Of a DNA stretch of 64,000 bases, positions 9,966 through 18,712 are shown piece by piece; positions within the stretch are counted from its first letter, which is position 1, and each line of letters opens with the position of its first letter. Source of the stretch: JAMZMI01 sp964353015 (GTDB taxonomy: Bacteria; Bacteroidota; Bacteroidia; Cytophagales; Cyclobacteriaceae); contig CAYGUA010000006.1 of NCBI GenBank assembly GCA_964353015.1, forward strand, positions 129,970-193,969, written 5' to 3'. A program made the translations under genes and the position numbers. The notes below the pieces were generated by a model, which made no database searches, had not been told where the DNA came from, and saw only the letters and a list, made by a program, of their open reading frames with translations.

Positions 9966-10003
9966 AAGCCTCCCCGATATGTAAATCGGGGAGGCTTCTT
10001 TTT
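9966..10003 (+). terminator. Rho-independent terminator after lolA
   Basis: A perfect 13-bp inverted repeat (9966-9978 and 9985-9997, AAGCCTCCCCGAT and its complement) with a 6-base loop is followed by CTTTTTGC. It is GC-rich against its AT-rich surroundings and lies 39 bases after the lolA stop. Confidence 0.88.
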
Positions 10004-10052
10004 GCATTACTTAAAATGAATATTACTAAATTGGGCTTGTAAAAATATTTGA

Positions 10053-10871
10053 ATGACTCACGCCGAATTGTTTAGAAATATCATAGAAAAAGAATCTTTT
10101 CTATGTGTTGGCCTTGATACCGACATCAACCTGATTCCATCACATCTTAAATCTGCTAAAGACCCGGTATTCGAATTTAACAAGCAGATTATCGACGCAA
10201 CACACAAATATGCGATTGCATACAAGCCAAATCTTGCGTTTTATGAAGCAATGGGAAGTAAAGGATGGGAATCTTTGGAAAAAACCGTGGAGTACATTCC
10301 TAAAGATATCTTTACAATAGCGGATGCTAAACGTGCTGATATTGGCAACACTTCAAACATGTATGCTAAGGCATTTTTTGAAAATTTGAATTTCGATTCG
10401 GTTACAGTCAATCCCTATATGGGAGAAGACTCTGTGACGCCATTTCTTACACATGAGGGCAAATGGGTGATTTTGTTGGCTGCTACTTCTAACAAAGGAT
10501 CATTTGACTTTCAGGATTTAATGACTGAAAACCATAGCGAAAAATTGTATGAGCGTGTGATTCGAAAAAGTTCCGAATGGGGCAACTCGGAAAATTTGAT
10601 GTACGTGGTTGGCGCAACAAGAGCTGAATCTCTGGTCACCGTCAGAATGATTGTACCAGAACATTTTCTATTGATTCCTGGCGTAGGTGCTCAGGGTGGA
10701 AGTTTGGAAGCTGTATGTAAATATGGCATGAACAAACGTTGCGGATTGATTGTCAATTCATCAAGAGGAATTATTTATGCTGGCAATGATGAGCATTTTG
10801 CTAGTAGCGCAGCAGCTGCAGCTCAAGAAATTCAGGAAAAAATGGCCCGACAGTTGCAACAATTCAAATAA
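10053..10871 (+). CDS. pyrF: Orotidine-5'-phosphate decarboxylase, type 2
   Basis: PyrF decarboxylates OMP to UMP, the last step of de novo UMP synthesis. The 272-residue length fits the longer type 2 (archaeal/Bacteroidota-like) subgroup rather than the 230-residue E. coli form. Motifs seen: LCVGLDTD at residues 17-24, KPNLAFYE, the catalytic Asp-Lys-Asp array in ADAKRADIGNT (Lys93, Asp96), the VNPYMGEDS loop, and phosphate-binding LIPGVGAQGG and VNSSRGIIYA near the end. The gene stands after the lolA terminator and before DUF2851. Confidence 0.96.
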   Translation: MTHAELFRNIIEKESFLCVGLDTDINLIPSHLKSAKDPVFEFNKQIIDATHKYAIAYKPNLAFYEAMGSKGWESLEKTVEYIPKDIFTIADAKRADIGNTSNMYAKAFFENLNFDSVTVNPYMGEDSVTPFLTHEGKWVILLAATSNKGSFDFQDLMTENHSEKLYERVIRKSSEWGNSENLMYVVGATRAESLVTVRMIVPEHFLLIPGVGAQGGSLEAVCKYGMNKRCGLIVNSSRGIIYAGNDEHFASSAAAAAQEIQEKMARQLQQFK

Positions 10872-10907
10872 CGGTTGATTATATTGGAGTAAGATTACAA
10901 TTACTCC

Positions 10908-12182
10908 ATGGACGAATTCTTCTTACATTTTCTCTGGAAATATCAAAAATTCTCGAAACTTCCACTCCTACTGGCTGATGGTTCGAAGCTTACAGTATTA
11001 AAGACAGGTTTTCACAACCACAATTCAGGGCCTGACTTTTCTGAGGCGAAAATTAAAATTGATGATATTGAATGGTCAGGTTCTGTAGAAATCCACTACA
11101 AAGCTTCTGACTGGAATTTGCATCGCCATAATAGCGATCAGGCATATGACAATGTGGTTTTGCATGTAGTTTGGGTTAATGACAAACCTATTTCTTACAC
11201 GAATGACCAACTCATCCCAACGTTGATCATGGCAGATTTTGTAGATCACAATTTGGAGCAGCAATATCGCAGCTATATCAATCAACCTAAAATCATACGA
11301 TGCGACAGTTTTCTTATGGAAATGGCCGATATCCATAAAACATCCATGCTGGATCATGCTTTGGCCGACCGACTTGAAATGAAGGCCAATGCCGTTCTGA
11401 AAATATTTGAAAAGACAAATAACAATTGGGAAGAAACAGCCTATCAATTATTGGGGAGAAATTTTGGCTTTTCAGTAAACAAAGATCCTTTTGAAAAATT
11501 AACACAGTCATTGCCATTTAGGACATTTTCTAAGCATTTGGATCAGCCCTTACAAATATTCAGCTTGATCTTTGGCATGGCTGGAATGCTTGAAGATGAC
11601 CCTCAGGATTCCTATCAGAAACAGCTTAAAAATGAATACCAGTTCCTTAGCAAAAAATATAAACTACAATCAACATTGATGCGGCATCATTGGAAATTTT
11701 CAAAATTGCGTCCTGCAAATTTTCCAACTGTAAGATTGGCTCAGTTTTCAAATTTGCTTCTGATGCAGAAAAGTCTATTTTCCTTTTTCACTGAAAATAC
11801 TGACTTGAAAATATTAAAATCAAGACTTAGCATCAAGCCTCAGGATTATTGGCAAACACATTATGATTTCAATAAAAAACTCAAAACAGGAACCAACCAT
11901 TTTGGAACTGGGTCTGTAGAAAATATCCTAATCAACACAGCAGCACCATTACTAGCTGCCTATGCCAAATCAATCAATAATCCAGAGTTGATGGAAAGAG
12001 CCTCAGAAATTCTTTCCTCGATCCATCCTGAAAAAAACAAAATAACGAAAGCATGGGAAGCAGTGGGCATCACCTGTAACAACGCTTATGACACTCAGGC
12101 GGTAATTCAGCAATACAACGAATTTTGTGTGAAAAAGAAATGTCTTCATTGTAATATTGGTGTGGCAATTTTGCACCGGTAG
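10908..12182 (+). CDS. DUF2851 family protein
   Basis: This 424-residue cytoplasmic-looking protein has no signal or membrane segment. It matches what I recognise as DUF2851, a Bacteroidota family of unknown function: the N-terminal LHFLWKYQKFSKLPL, then GFHNHNSGPDF, WSGSVEIHYKASDW and VVLHVVW. The last 20 residues contain a Cys cluster, FCVKKKCLHCNIGVAIL (C-x4-C-x2-C), that could bind a metal or form a disulfide. The N-terminal SGPDF..VEIH..DW..H pattern has the look of a nuclease-like core, but this is speculation. The next gene begins at the base after its TAG stop. Confidence 0.85.
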   Translation: MDEFFLHFLWKYQKFSKLPLLLADGSKLTVLKTGFHNHNSGPDFSEAKIKIDDIEWSGSVEIHYKASDWNLHRHNSDQAYDNVVLHVVWVNDKPISYTNDQLIPTLIMADFVDHNLEQQYRSYINQPKIIRCDSFLMEMADIHKTSMLDHALADRLEMKANAVLKIFEKTNNNWEETAYQLLGRNFGFSVNKDPFEKLTQSLPFRTFSKHLDQPLQIFSLIFGMAGMLEDDPQDSYQKQLKNEYQFLSKKYKLQSTLMRHHWKFSKLRPANFPTVRLAQFSNLLLMQKSLFSFFTENTDLKILKSRLSIKPQDYWQTHYDFNKKLKTGTNHFGTGSVENILINTAAPLLAAYAKSINNPELMERASEILSSIHPEKNKITKAWEAVGITCNNAYDTQAVIQQYNEFCVKKKCLHCNIGVAILHR

Positions 12183-13412
12183 ATGATCCAATATTCAATT
12201 CACATTCTCATTTTTTGCCTGCTTGCATGGATCGGCAGCAAATATCCATCTGCAGTATTTGGTTCAAAATATTATTGGACTGGATTATTTATAAGGTTAA
12301 TAGGGTCGATGAGTTTTGCCGCTATTTACATGTTTTGGATCAAAGAAGGTGATACTCTTACATTTTTCAAGGAAGCTTCTAAACTTGCGGATTTAGCCAT
12401 AAATGCACCAGATCAATATCTGGACTATGTATTCTCATCACAATATGGGCCTTACAAATCAGAAGCTAGAGATGGATTTTTCATCAAAGTAATGAGCCTT
12501 TTTGTAATCGCTACCGATAAAAATTTCTGGCTTATCAATCTTTATCTGGGATTACTCAGCTTCCTACCAGTTTGGTATTTGATCAGGACAATTGGCACCA
12601 AATTTCCAAAACATAAATGGAGTCTGATTGTGTCATTTTTGATCTTGCCAAGTCCCATTTTCTGGACAGCTGGAGTACTCAAAGACTGTCTCGTTTTTGC
12701 CGCAATTGCATTAATAGCTGTTTCTATTTTCAAAACAACCTATTTCATCCAGATCAAGTGGTATGATTGGATGGTTTCAGTTTTGGGATTTTTTCTCCTT
12801 TGGGAACTTAAATATTTTCTTTTCGGTCTGTGTTTGGCTGGTTTTTCTAGTGTCTTGATTCATCGATTTTTCATTTCTAAAATCCATAGCAAATCAGTTC
12901 TTATAACCACATGGGGTATATTATTCGCTATTTGTCTGGCAGGCATTTCTCTGATCAATCCGAACCTCTATTTATCAAATTTCCCACAGGCCATTTATGA
13001 CAACTACATTGCAATCGCCCAAAATTCATCATCAGACAACAGCGTGTATTTTGATTTGCTACCAAGTTGGGGCAGCTTGATTTTAAATATCCCTAAAAGC
13101 CTATTTGCAGGATTGTATAGACCGCTCATAGGTGAATCCAGTTTATATTATTTGATTCATGAATTGGAAAATCTTGGTTTGATTTTACTTTCCGTTGCTT
13201 CGCTTTTTTACGTAAGAAAAACATCAAAACCACATCTTCTTGTTTACTTGATCATGGTATTCATTTTGATTCTGGCTGCACTAACACCACTTGCTTCACC
13301 CAATTTTGGTTCTCTCATGCGATACAAGGCGGTTTACCTCCCATATTTCTTCTATTTAATCAGCATCGTTCCATTCTCGATTTGGTTTCCTAATGACCAA
13401 CTAAAAAGCTAA
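12183..13412 (+). CDS. Polytopic membrane protein, possibly GT-C-like
   Basis: The ATG at 12183 directly follows the DUF2851 stop, so the two genes are likely co-transcribed. The 409-residue product has about nine to ten hydrophobic helices from residue 5 to the C-terminus. A hydrophilic loop after the second helix contains KEGDTLTFFKEA and SSQYGPYKSEARDGFF, and a conserved-looking PSPIFWTAGVLKDCL lies near residue 165. The layout resembles GT-C membrane glycosyltransferases or O-antigen polymerase-like proteins, but no family motif is decisive. The next gene is a sugar-modifying acyltransferase homologue, which weakly supports a surface-glycan role. Confidence 0.75.
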   Translation: MIQYSIHILIFCLLAWIGSKYPSAVFGSKYYWTGLFIRLIGSMSFAAIYMFWIKEGDTLTFFKEASKLADLAINAPDQYLDYVFSSQYGPYKSEARDGFFIKVMSLFVIATDKNFWLINLYLGLLSFLPVWYLIRTIGTKFPKHKWSLIVSFLILPSPIFWTAGVLKDCLVFAAIALIAVSIFKTTYFIQIKWYDWMVSVLGFFLLWELKYFLFGLCLAGFSSVLIHRFFISKIHSKSVLITTWGILFAICLAGISLINPNLYLSNFPQAIYDNYIAIAQNSSSDNSVYFDLLPSWGSLILNIPKSLFAGLYRPLIGESSLYYLIHELENLGLILLSVASLFYVRKTSKPHLLVYLIMVFILILAALTPLASPNFGSLMRYKAVYLPYFFYLISIVPFSIWFPNDQLKS

Positions 13413-13434
13413 ATTTGCAGGCAATTTCAAGCAT

Positions 13435-14073
13435 ATGAAAAAACCTGTAATCATTTTTGGAGCCAAAGGATTGGCTAAAGCCGCATTGGAAATTTTCAAG
13501 AGTAATGGCATTGTGGTATATGGTTTTCTAGATGATGACAGCACGCTTCATGGTCAGGAAATCGATGATGTGAGCATTTTGGGGCGAACGGATGATCACG
13601 GATTTATCAAATTGATCGGACAAAAATGCGAAGCATTTTTAGCTACCGATGACAATCCTCTTCGAAAGAAATGGGTGAATATGTTGATGGATTCAAGAAA
13701 AGTAATGCCTATGAATGCCGTTCATGAAACTGCTGTTGTTTCAAGTTTTGCTTCAATCGGTCATGGTAATTTCATCAATGCAAGAGCCACTATTGGGGCA
13801 TCAACTACTGTTGGTCAGCATTGTATCATTGGAGCAGGTTCAATCCTAGAACATGACGTGGAATTAAATGATTTCGTGCAAATAGGTGCTGGCTCAGTGA
13901 TCAACGCTGGTGTTAAAATCGAAGAAGGTGCTTTTATTGGATCTGGAGTGACAGTAGTAAGCGGTGTAACTATCGGAAAAAATGCGCGAATCGGAGCTGG
14001 ATCAGTTGTTATTTCAAACATAGCAGCGAAAGAAACTGTCTTTGGAAATCCAGCAATTGCCATCAAAAAATAA
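13435..14073 (+). CDS. NeuD/PglD-type sugar O/N-acyltransferase
   Basis: The 212-residue protein has an N-terminal Rossmann-like PglD_N domain (VIIFGAKGLAKAALEIF, YGFLDDD) followed from about residue 95 by a left-handed beta helix of hexapeptide repeats (IGHGNFINARATIGASTTVG and later turns), ending in VFGNPAIAIKK. Members acetylate UDP-amino sugars or sialic acid using acetyl-CoA; the catalytic His is likely in the NAVHETAVVS segment. It follows the membrane protein by 22 bases and probably modifies a cell-surface glycan precursor. The exact substrate cannot be read from sequence. Confidence 0.85.
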   Translation: MKKPVIIFGAKGLAKAALEIFKSNGIVVYGFLDDDSTLHGQEIDDVSILGRTDDHGFIKLIGQKCEAFLATDDNPLRKKWVNMLMDSRKVMPMNAVHETAVVSSFASIGHGNFINARATIGASTTVGQHCIIGAGSILEHDVELNDFVQIGAGSVINAGVKIEEGAFIGSGVTVVSGVTIGKNARIGAGSVVISNIAAKETVFGNPAIAIKK

Positions 14074-14158
14074 TAGATAAGAAACAAATACTGACCAAAA
14101 TCATATTGTTTTGGTCTCATTTTCAGAAATCAGAGATTTTATAAATCGCTCGATTTTA

Positions 14159-14166
14159 TAATTTTG
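14159..14166 (+). promoter_or_regulatory. Candidate -7 element upstream of trhO
   Basis: TAATTTTG at 14159-14166 matches the Bacteroidota -7 consensus TAnnTTTG, 41 bases before the trhO ATG. No convincing -33 TTG lies at the right distance. The predicted leader would contain a small CTCCG/CGGAG hairpin (14184-14199) ending nine bases before the start codon. Confidence 0.3.
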
Positions 14167-14207
14167 CCTTCAATTTCAAAACACTCCGCTGAAACGGAGC
14201 TTTGGTT

Positions 14208-15170
14208 ATGAACGAAGAATATTTAGTACTCTTATACTATTGCTACTCCAGGATCGAGGATCCGGAAGCTTTCCGTGAGGAACATCACCTCAGATGTCTC
14301 GATTTAAATCTCAAAGGTCGCATTATCATCGCCGAAGAAGGACTGAACGGTACCGTCTCAGGATTGAAGGCCGATTGTGAGACATACATGCAGGAAGTGA
14401 AATCAGACCCTCGTTTTGCAGATATTGAGTTCAAAGTAGATCAGGTAACAGAGCATACTTTTGAAAAGATGCATGTACGTGTGAAACCTGAGATTGTCCA
14501 TGCAAGTCTTCCCAATATTGATCCACGTAAGAAAACTGGTGGCTATATTGAGCCAGCAGAATTCAGAAAAATACTAAAGGAACAGCCGGAAGATACGGTG
14601 ATTCTGGATGTGCGCTCCAACTACGAACACAGCATTGGTCATTTTAAAAATGCGATTACCCTGGACATTGAAAATTTTAGGGATTTTCCAGAAAAGGTTA
14701 AAGAGCTAGAACATCTGAAAAATAAAAAAGTAATCACCTATTGTACCGGGGGAATCAAATGTGAAAAAGCGAGCGCATTTCTGTTGGATCAAGGATTTGA
14801 AAATGTACATCAACTCCATGGTGGAATTATCAAATACGGAATAGAAGCTGAAGGTGAGGATTTTGAAGGTAAATGTTACGTTTTTGACAACCGTATCACA
14901 AAAGATTTAAATACAGTGAATCCGTCGGTTGTTTCCAAGTGTTATGTAACTGGGGTACCTTCCGATAGGATGGTCAATTGTGCCAACCCACATTGCAATC
15001 TGCACATCCCGATGAGTGAAGAAGGAGCCAAAATATATAACGGCTGCTGCTCTGAAGAATGCTCCAAAAATGAGGATGTGCGTCCATATGATGGGAGTGG
15101 ATTTTACCAGAAAGAAATGAATGGATACAATCCATATAAAGGAGTGAAGCGAAAATCACTTGCAGACTGA
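14208..15170 (+). CDS. trhO: tRNA uridine(34) hydroxylase TrhO, rhodanese family
   Basis: TrhO (YceA) hydroxylates U34 in tRNA anticodons, an oxygen-dependent first step toward 5-methoxyuridine-type modifications. From the ATG at 14208 the protein has 320 residues; a TTG at 14202 would add only two. Residues 1-95 are the acylphosphatase-like N-terminal domain (GRIIIAEEGLNGTVSG). The rhodanese domain follows (ILDVRSNYEHSIGHFKNAI) with the catalytic Cys179 in TYCTGGIKCEKAS. The C-terminal region has a Cys-rich putative zinc-binding segment (NCANPHCN and GCCSEECSK). A terminator follows at 15194. Confidence 0.93.
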   Translation: MNEEYLVLLYYCYSRIEDPEAFREEHHLRCLDLNLKGRIIIAEEGLNGTVSGLKADCETYMQEVKSDPRFADIEFKVDQVTEHTFEKMHVRVKPEIVHASLPNIDPRKKTGGYIEPAEFRKILKEQPEDTVILDVRSNYEHSIGHFKNAITLDIENFRDFPEKVKELEHLKNKKVITYCTGGIKCEKASAFLLDQGFENVHQLHGGIIKYGIEAEGEDFEGKCYVFDNRITKDLNTVNPSVVSKCYVTGVPSDRMVNCANPHCNLHIPMSEEGAKIYNGCCSEECSKNEDVRPYDGSGFYQKEMNGYNPYKGVKRKSLAD

Positions 15171-15193
15171 TTTTATTGAAAAAATACATTACC

Positions 15194-15224
15194 ATCCCCG
15201 GCCATTCAGTCGGGGATTTTTTTT
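15194..15224 (+). terminator. Rho-independent terminator after trhO
   Basis: ATCCCCG at 15194-15200 pairs with CGGGGAT at 15211-15217 around a 10-base loop, followed by an eight-T run. It lies 24 bases past the trhO stop. Confidence 0.82.
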
Positions 15225-15303
15225 GATTGGTCGAAAGCATATTTTTCAAAGTTTGATTTATACTTTTCTGGGTCTATATTAACCTTTGAATCAGCTAAAA
15301 CTA

Positions 15304-16161
15304 ATGCCAAAGTATTCTGAAACAGATCTCATCATCAATCCAGATGGAAGCATCTATCACCTCAATCTAAAGCCAGAACATATTTCTGACAAAATTATCA
15401 CGGTAGGTGATCCGGGCAGAGTCCATCGTATTTCCAGCCATTTTGACCATGTGGAATATGAAATGAATAAACGTGAGTTTATCACGCATGTAGGAAAATA
15501 CAAAGGCAAACGAATCACAGTCATCAGCACCGGTATGGGAACCGATAATGTGGAAATATTGATGACAGAACTTGATGCTTTAGTAAATATTGATCTCAAA
15601 AAAAGGGAACCGAAAGCCAAAAAGAAAAGTCTCAAAATTGTACGTATTGGTACTTCTGGCAGTATTCAGGAAGATGTGAGGCTTGGCAGCCATGTCATCA
15701 GCGAATACGGAATTGGACTAGATCCCATGATTCATTTTTATAAAATGGAAATGGGAAAGTTTGAGCTCAGCGTTTGCGAAAAATTACAAGAAACCATTGG
15801 CCTGCCCTATTTACCATATTGTGTAAAAGGCTCAGAAAGTCTGATTGATCAGTTTAAGGATGTGATGACTATGGGCAACACACTCACATGTCATGGCTTT
15901 TATGCGCCGCAGGGCAGAGAAATACGTGTGCCCATCAGATTTCCAGATATGATTGAAAAACTCAATTATTTTCATATCAAAGACTTCTGGATTACAAATT
16001 TGGAGATGGAAACAGCTGGCTATTATGCACTAGCTAAACTGTTAGGTCATGAGATGATCAGTCTCAATGCTATCATAGCAAATCGGGTGAAAAACAAATT
16101 CTCAAAAGACCCAAACAAAGTGATTGATTCCCTAATCAAGAAAGTGCTGGATAGAATCTGA
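15304..16161 (+). CDS. Nucleoside phosphorylase (uridine phosphorylase-like)
   Basis: From the ATG at 15304 the protein has 285 residues (a TTG at 15286 is an alternative). It carries the PNP/UDP phosphorylase fold: the phosphate-binding ITVGDPGRV near residue 35, VISTGMGTDNVEI, the RIGTSGSIQ strand, and the ribose/metal site NLEMETAGYYALAKLLGHE near residue 240, where the Glu of EMET contacts ribose hydroxyls. These enzymes split nucleosides with phosphate in salvage. Uridine phosphorylase is the closest group by the EMETAGYYALA block, but base specificity is not certain. It converges head-on with the next gene with no gap. Confidence 0.82.
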   Translation: MPKYSETDLIINPDGSIYHLNLKPEHISDKIITVGDPGRVHRISSHFDHVEYEMNKREFITHVGKYKGKRITVISTGMGTDNVEILMTELDALVNIDLKKREPKAKKKSLKIVRIGTSGSIQEDVRLGSHVISEYGIGLDPMIHFYKMEMGKFELSVCEKLQETIGLPYLPYCVKGSESLIDQFKDVMTMGNTLTCHGFYAPQGREIRVPIRFPDMIEKLNYFHIKDFWITNLEMETAGYYALAKLLGHEMISLNAIIANRVKNKFSKDPNKVIDSLIKKVLDRI

Positions 16162-16458
16162 TTATTTCTTAATTACTGCACCTAGTGCTTTTTTCAATTC
16201 GTCCAAAGCCGCACCTAAATGAATTTTGGCATCATGCCATTTATCTTCATTTTGATCCTTATATTCGTTAAAATCAGCTTCGAGTTTTTCCTTTTTCTTT
16301 TTGAGCTCTTTGATCTTTTTTTCCACTTCCACCTTAACTTCATCCTTAGCTCCTTTCGTCTCGACAATTAGATGATCAATTTTTTTACCTAATTCAGAAA
16401 GAATATTTTCAACCTGACCCTTAGGGTCTTCTGCTGCCTTCGTAGTTTTTTTTGCCAT
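16162..16458 (-). CDS. Small charged coiled-coil protein
   Basis: From the ATG at 16458 (MAKKTTKAAEDPKG) the protein has 98 residues; the open frame extends to 16491, but those extra residues are unlike the rest. Almost the whole chain is heptad-like and extremely charged, with runs of Lys/Glu (EVEKKIKELKKKKEKLEADF) and an amphipathic C-terminus LGAALDELKKALGAVIKK. There is no signal peptide. It resembles small histone-like or apolipoprotein-like helical proteins of Bacteroidota. A structural or nucleoid-associated role is only a guess. Its stop abuts the phosphorylase stop. Confidence 0.7.
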   Translation of the reverse strand: MAKKTTKAAEDPKGQVENILSELGKKIDHLIVETKGAKDEVKVEVEKKIKELKKKKEKLEADFNEYKDQNEDKWHDAKIHLGAALDELKKALGAVIKK

Positions 16459-16659
16459 AACAATTTGGTTTGAATAGGAAATTAAGAACAATGAATGCGA
16501 ATAACAAAAAGATCAGTTGATTTTAGAAAAATGAAGGGTTCATTAAAAAAAATCTAAATTTCTTTTACCTATCGTTTGATTTTCAAATATTTTTTCAACT
16601 TACTTTGATGTAAGATTTGATATTTAAAAACCGTTTTATAGTTTTCTGAAAATTTAATA

Positions 16660-17061
16660 ATGCAGACATCCAAACCACGCGTAATAAAGGACTTTGAAAA
16701 ACTTGACTCTGCCACTCAAGAGCAAATCAAGTTAGCATTCCCGTACGGTTTTCATGAAGAATTAATTCATTTCACGGATCGTGAAGGAAAAAGAGTTTCC
16801 GCTCTTCCATTTGAAACGGACGAAAAATACTATTTGGTAAGAATGACGCGTGCAGAAGCAAAAGCGATCATCGAAGATGACGATGATTTTGATGATGATG
16901 GTACGCTAAAAGAAAGTGTAAAAGATGACTATGAAACCAAATATGGGGATCTGAATCATATGGCTGATTATATCTCAGATGATTCAGCAAGTGCGGATGA
17001 CGATGAAGACGATGCTGCACCTGCAGATGACGATGAAGACGATGATGATGACGACTATTAA
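16660..17061 (+). CDS. Conserved small protein with poly-acidic tail
   Basis: The 133-residue product has a folded-looking N-terminal part (about residues 1-70: SKPRVIKDFEKLDSATQEQI, FPYGFHEELIHFTDREGKRV, YYLVRMTRAEA). It ends in a disordered tail that is almost pure Asp/Glu/Ala, the last 35 residues being mostly Asp. The architecture recalls the delta subunit of Firmicutes RNA polymerase (folded domain plus acidic tail), but the N-terminal motif is different and I do not assign that function. The 3' end is Asp (GAT/GAC) repeat DNA, and the next gene starts inside it in another frame. Confidence 0.75.
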   Translation: MQTSKPRVIKDFEKLDSATQEQIKLAFPYGFHEELIHFTDREGKRVSALPFETDEKYYLVRMTRAEAKAIIEDDDDFDDDGTLKESVKDDYETKYGDLNHMADYISDDSASADDDEDDAAPADDDEDDDDDDY

Positions 17062-17647
17062 GTCGCTCAAACACAAACAATCAATTCAAATATTATTTTT
17101 CGGCTTATTGTTGCTGAATATACTGGGGTGTGAAGAAGAAAGCCAAGAGCCACAATTAGAGATAATTGCTGGTTCGGAGCTATATCAAATACTCTCTGTA
17201 ACGGATAGCACTTACACTGTCACGAATCAATCCCGTGGGAGTGTTTCGTTTATTCAGGAAGATTCTATTGTTTCAATGACCATCCAGCTTACAGGATTTG
17301 CTCCCAATTCCATCCATGCTGTACATTTACATCATGGTACCTGCGAGCAACCAAAACACCATTGGAACGCGGGTAGCGATGAAAGCTACTGCAATCAAAG
17401 AAGCATCAATGTTCCTTGGGGAAAACCCTATGCAGGAGACGTGGGAAATGTAAGCATCGGCTATGATGGCACAGGTTCATTTTCACTTAAAACAGACCTT
17501 TGGCGGATAGGTAGCGATGATTCGAATGACATTCTCGGACTGCAAGTCATTGTCCATGAAGGCTATGAAGACTTCACCACTGAATGTGATCCATTTCATA
17601 ACCACACCCATACAAATGCAAAAATTGCCTGTGGTATCATACTTTAA
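17048..17647 (+). CDS. Cu/Zn superoxide dismutase-like lipoprotein lacking zinc ligands
   Basis: The start at 17048 (MTTIKSLKHK) overlaps the acidic gene by 14 bases and gives 199 residues with a lipobox LGC at Cys28; ATGs at 17042 and 17045 are equally possible. The SodC pattern is recognisable: copper ligands His93 and His95 (VHLHHG), bridging His105 (HHWN), His170 (VIVHEG), Asp131 (AGDVGN), and disulfide Cys99/Cys195 (IACGII). The two purely zinc-binding His positions are not conserved (Tyr128 replaces one, the loop around 108-125 has none), and the active-site Arg is Lys192. It may be a copper-only SOD or a copper-binding relative. Likely periplasmic or outer-membrane. Confidence 0.75.
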   Translation: MTTIKSLKHKQSIQILFFGLLLLNILGCEEESQEPQLEIIAGSELYQILSVTDSTYTVTNQSRGSVSFIQEDSIVSMTIQLTGFAPNSIHAVHLHHGTCEQPKHHWNAGSDESYCNQRSINVPWGKPYAGDVGNVSIGYDGTGSFSLKTDLWRIGSDDSNDILGLQVIVHEGYEDFTTECDPFHNHTHTNAKIACGIIL

Positions 17648-17650
17648 TCT

Positions 17651-18667
17651 TTAATCTTTCGAATACCAACTTTTAATTACTGATTCTACAGGCTTGCCCT
17701 GAGGTGTGAAATGTGGATTAGATTCGCCCCCAGCACCTGCTGAAAGATGCCATTTCCACAAAAATCCTCCTGCACACCATCCTTCATTCCAAAACATTCG
17801 ATACATGCATTCGTAAGCCCGCGCTTGTAAAGGCAAATTAAGATCTTCTGTAGATTTTGACAGTTCCCAATGGCGGCCAGCAGAACCATTCACGCTTTGA
17901 TAACCATATTCAGTAAAAAGTATCGGTCTTTCATGCTTTTCACTCCAATCTTTGAGACGATCACGAATGGGAATCCAGGCAGATTCAATCGCATTTGGCT
18001 CTGGATCACTTTCGTCAAGAAGCGGAAAATAGGCATCTATGCCAATGTAGTCCAATTCTTTCCAAAACATGATTTGATCATAATTATCCCAATTTGAAGC
18101 ATACGTCAGTTTTCCTGAATAAACTTTTCGCACTTTCGAAATCAAAGATTTCCAGAATTCCGGGCGTTTGGTTGCCGCTATCTTATATTCCGTGCCGATA
18201 CAAAAAAGAGCCACATCAAGTGAATCTGATAGTTTAGCATAAGTCATGATATATTCTTCATAACTCCGCTCCCAATCTTGCCATTTCTGCTCACTATCAA
18301 GATCAAAATCACCAATCCATCCTCGTCCCATCCAAACATGAGGTTTCATCATCACCTTCAACCCATTATCATGGGCCATATTCACCATTACTGCTGTGCC
18401 ATCTACACGTTCTCCCCACCATTGTCGTTCGTGATTGAAATGAACATCTGGTTCATTTTGAAGAGAAAAGCCATAAGGAATGATGGCTACCCAAGCGGCA
18501 TTGATACGTTTGACCGAATTCAATGCATCAGCTTCAATTGGTGAATGTGGATTGACCAAACTTGCGCCATTTATTTTATCTTCCATTTGGACTGGTTGCC
18601 CCATGCTGCAGCCCAAAATCATCAATAAACTGATGATATGAAGAAAAACATTACAACTTCCTTTCAT
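17651..18667 (-). CDS. GH113-like TIM-barrel glycoside hydrolase, lipoprotein
   Basis: The 338-residue protein starts with a lipoprotein signal (lipobox ILGC at Cys20). The barrel shows motifs of the GH113/'GTA TIM-barrel-like' group, whose characterised members are beta-1,4-mannanases: MMKPHVWMGRGWIGDF, the probable acid/base Glu160 in FCIGTEYK, DYIGIDAYFPLL, and the probable nucleophile Glu253 in ILFTEYGYQS. Retaining hydrolysis of a beta-mannan or related glycan outside the cell is inferred. It converges with the SOD-like gene (three-base gap) and diverges from the sigma factor gene (45-base gap). Confidence 0.85.
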   Translation of the reverse strand: MKGSCNVFLHIISLLMILGCSMGQPVQMEDKINGASLVNPHSPIEADALNSVKRINAAWVAIIPYGFSLQNEPDVHFNHERQWWGERVDGTAVMVNMAHDNGLKVMMKPHVWMGRGWIGDFDLDSEQKWQDWERSYEEYIMTYAKLSDSLDVALFCIGTEYKIAATKRPEFWKSLISKVRKVYSGKLTYASNWDNYDQIMFWKELDYIGIDAYFPLLDESDPEPNAIESAWIPIRDRLKDWSEKHERPILFTEYGYQSVNGSAGRHWELSKSTEDLNLPLQARAYECMYRMFWNEGWCAGGFLWKWHLSAGAGGESNPHFTPQGKPVESVIKSWYSKD

Positions 18668-18712
18668 TCAGCTAAAGTATTGGTATTTTCATGTTAAAAT
18701 AAATTTTACGAA

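Noticed and set aside
16979..17047. Met/Thr/Lys-rich N-terminal extension of the SOD-like protein
   Set aside because: It is an out-of-frame reading of the Asp-repeat codons of the previous gene and precedes the lipoprotein signal.
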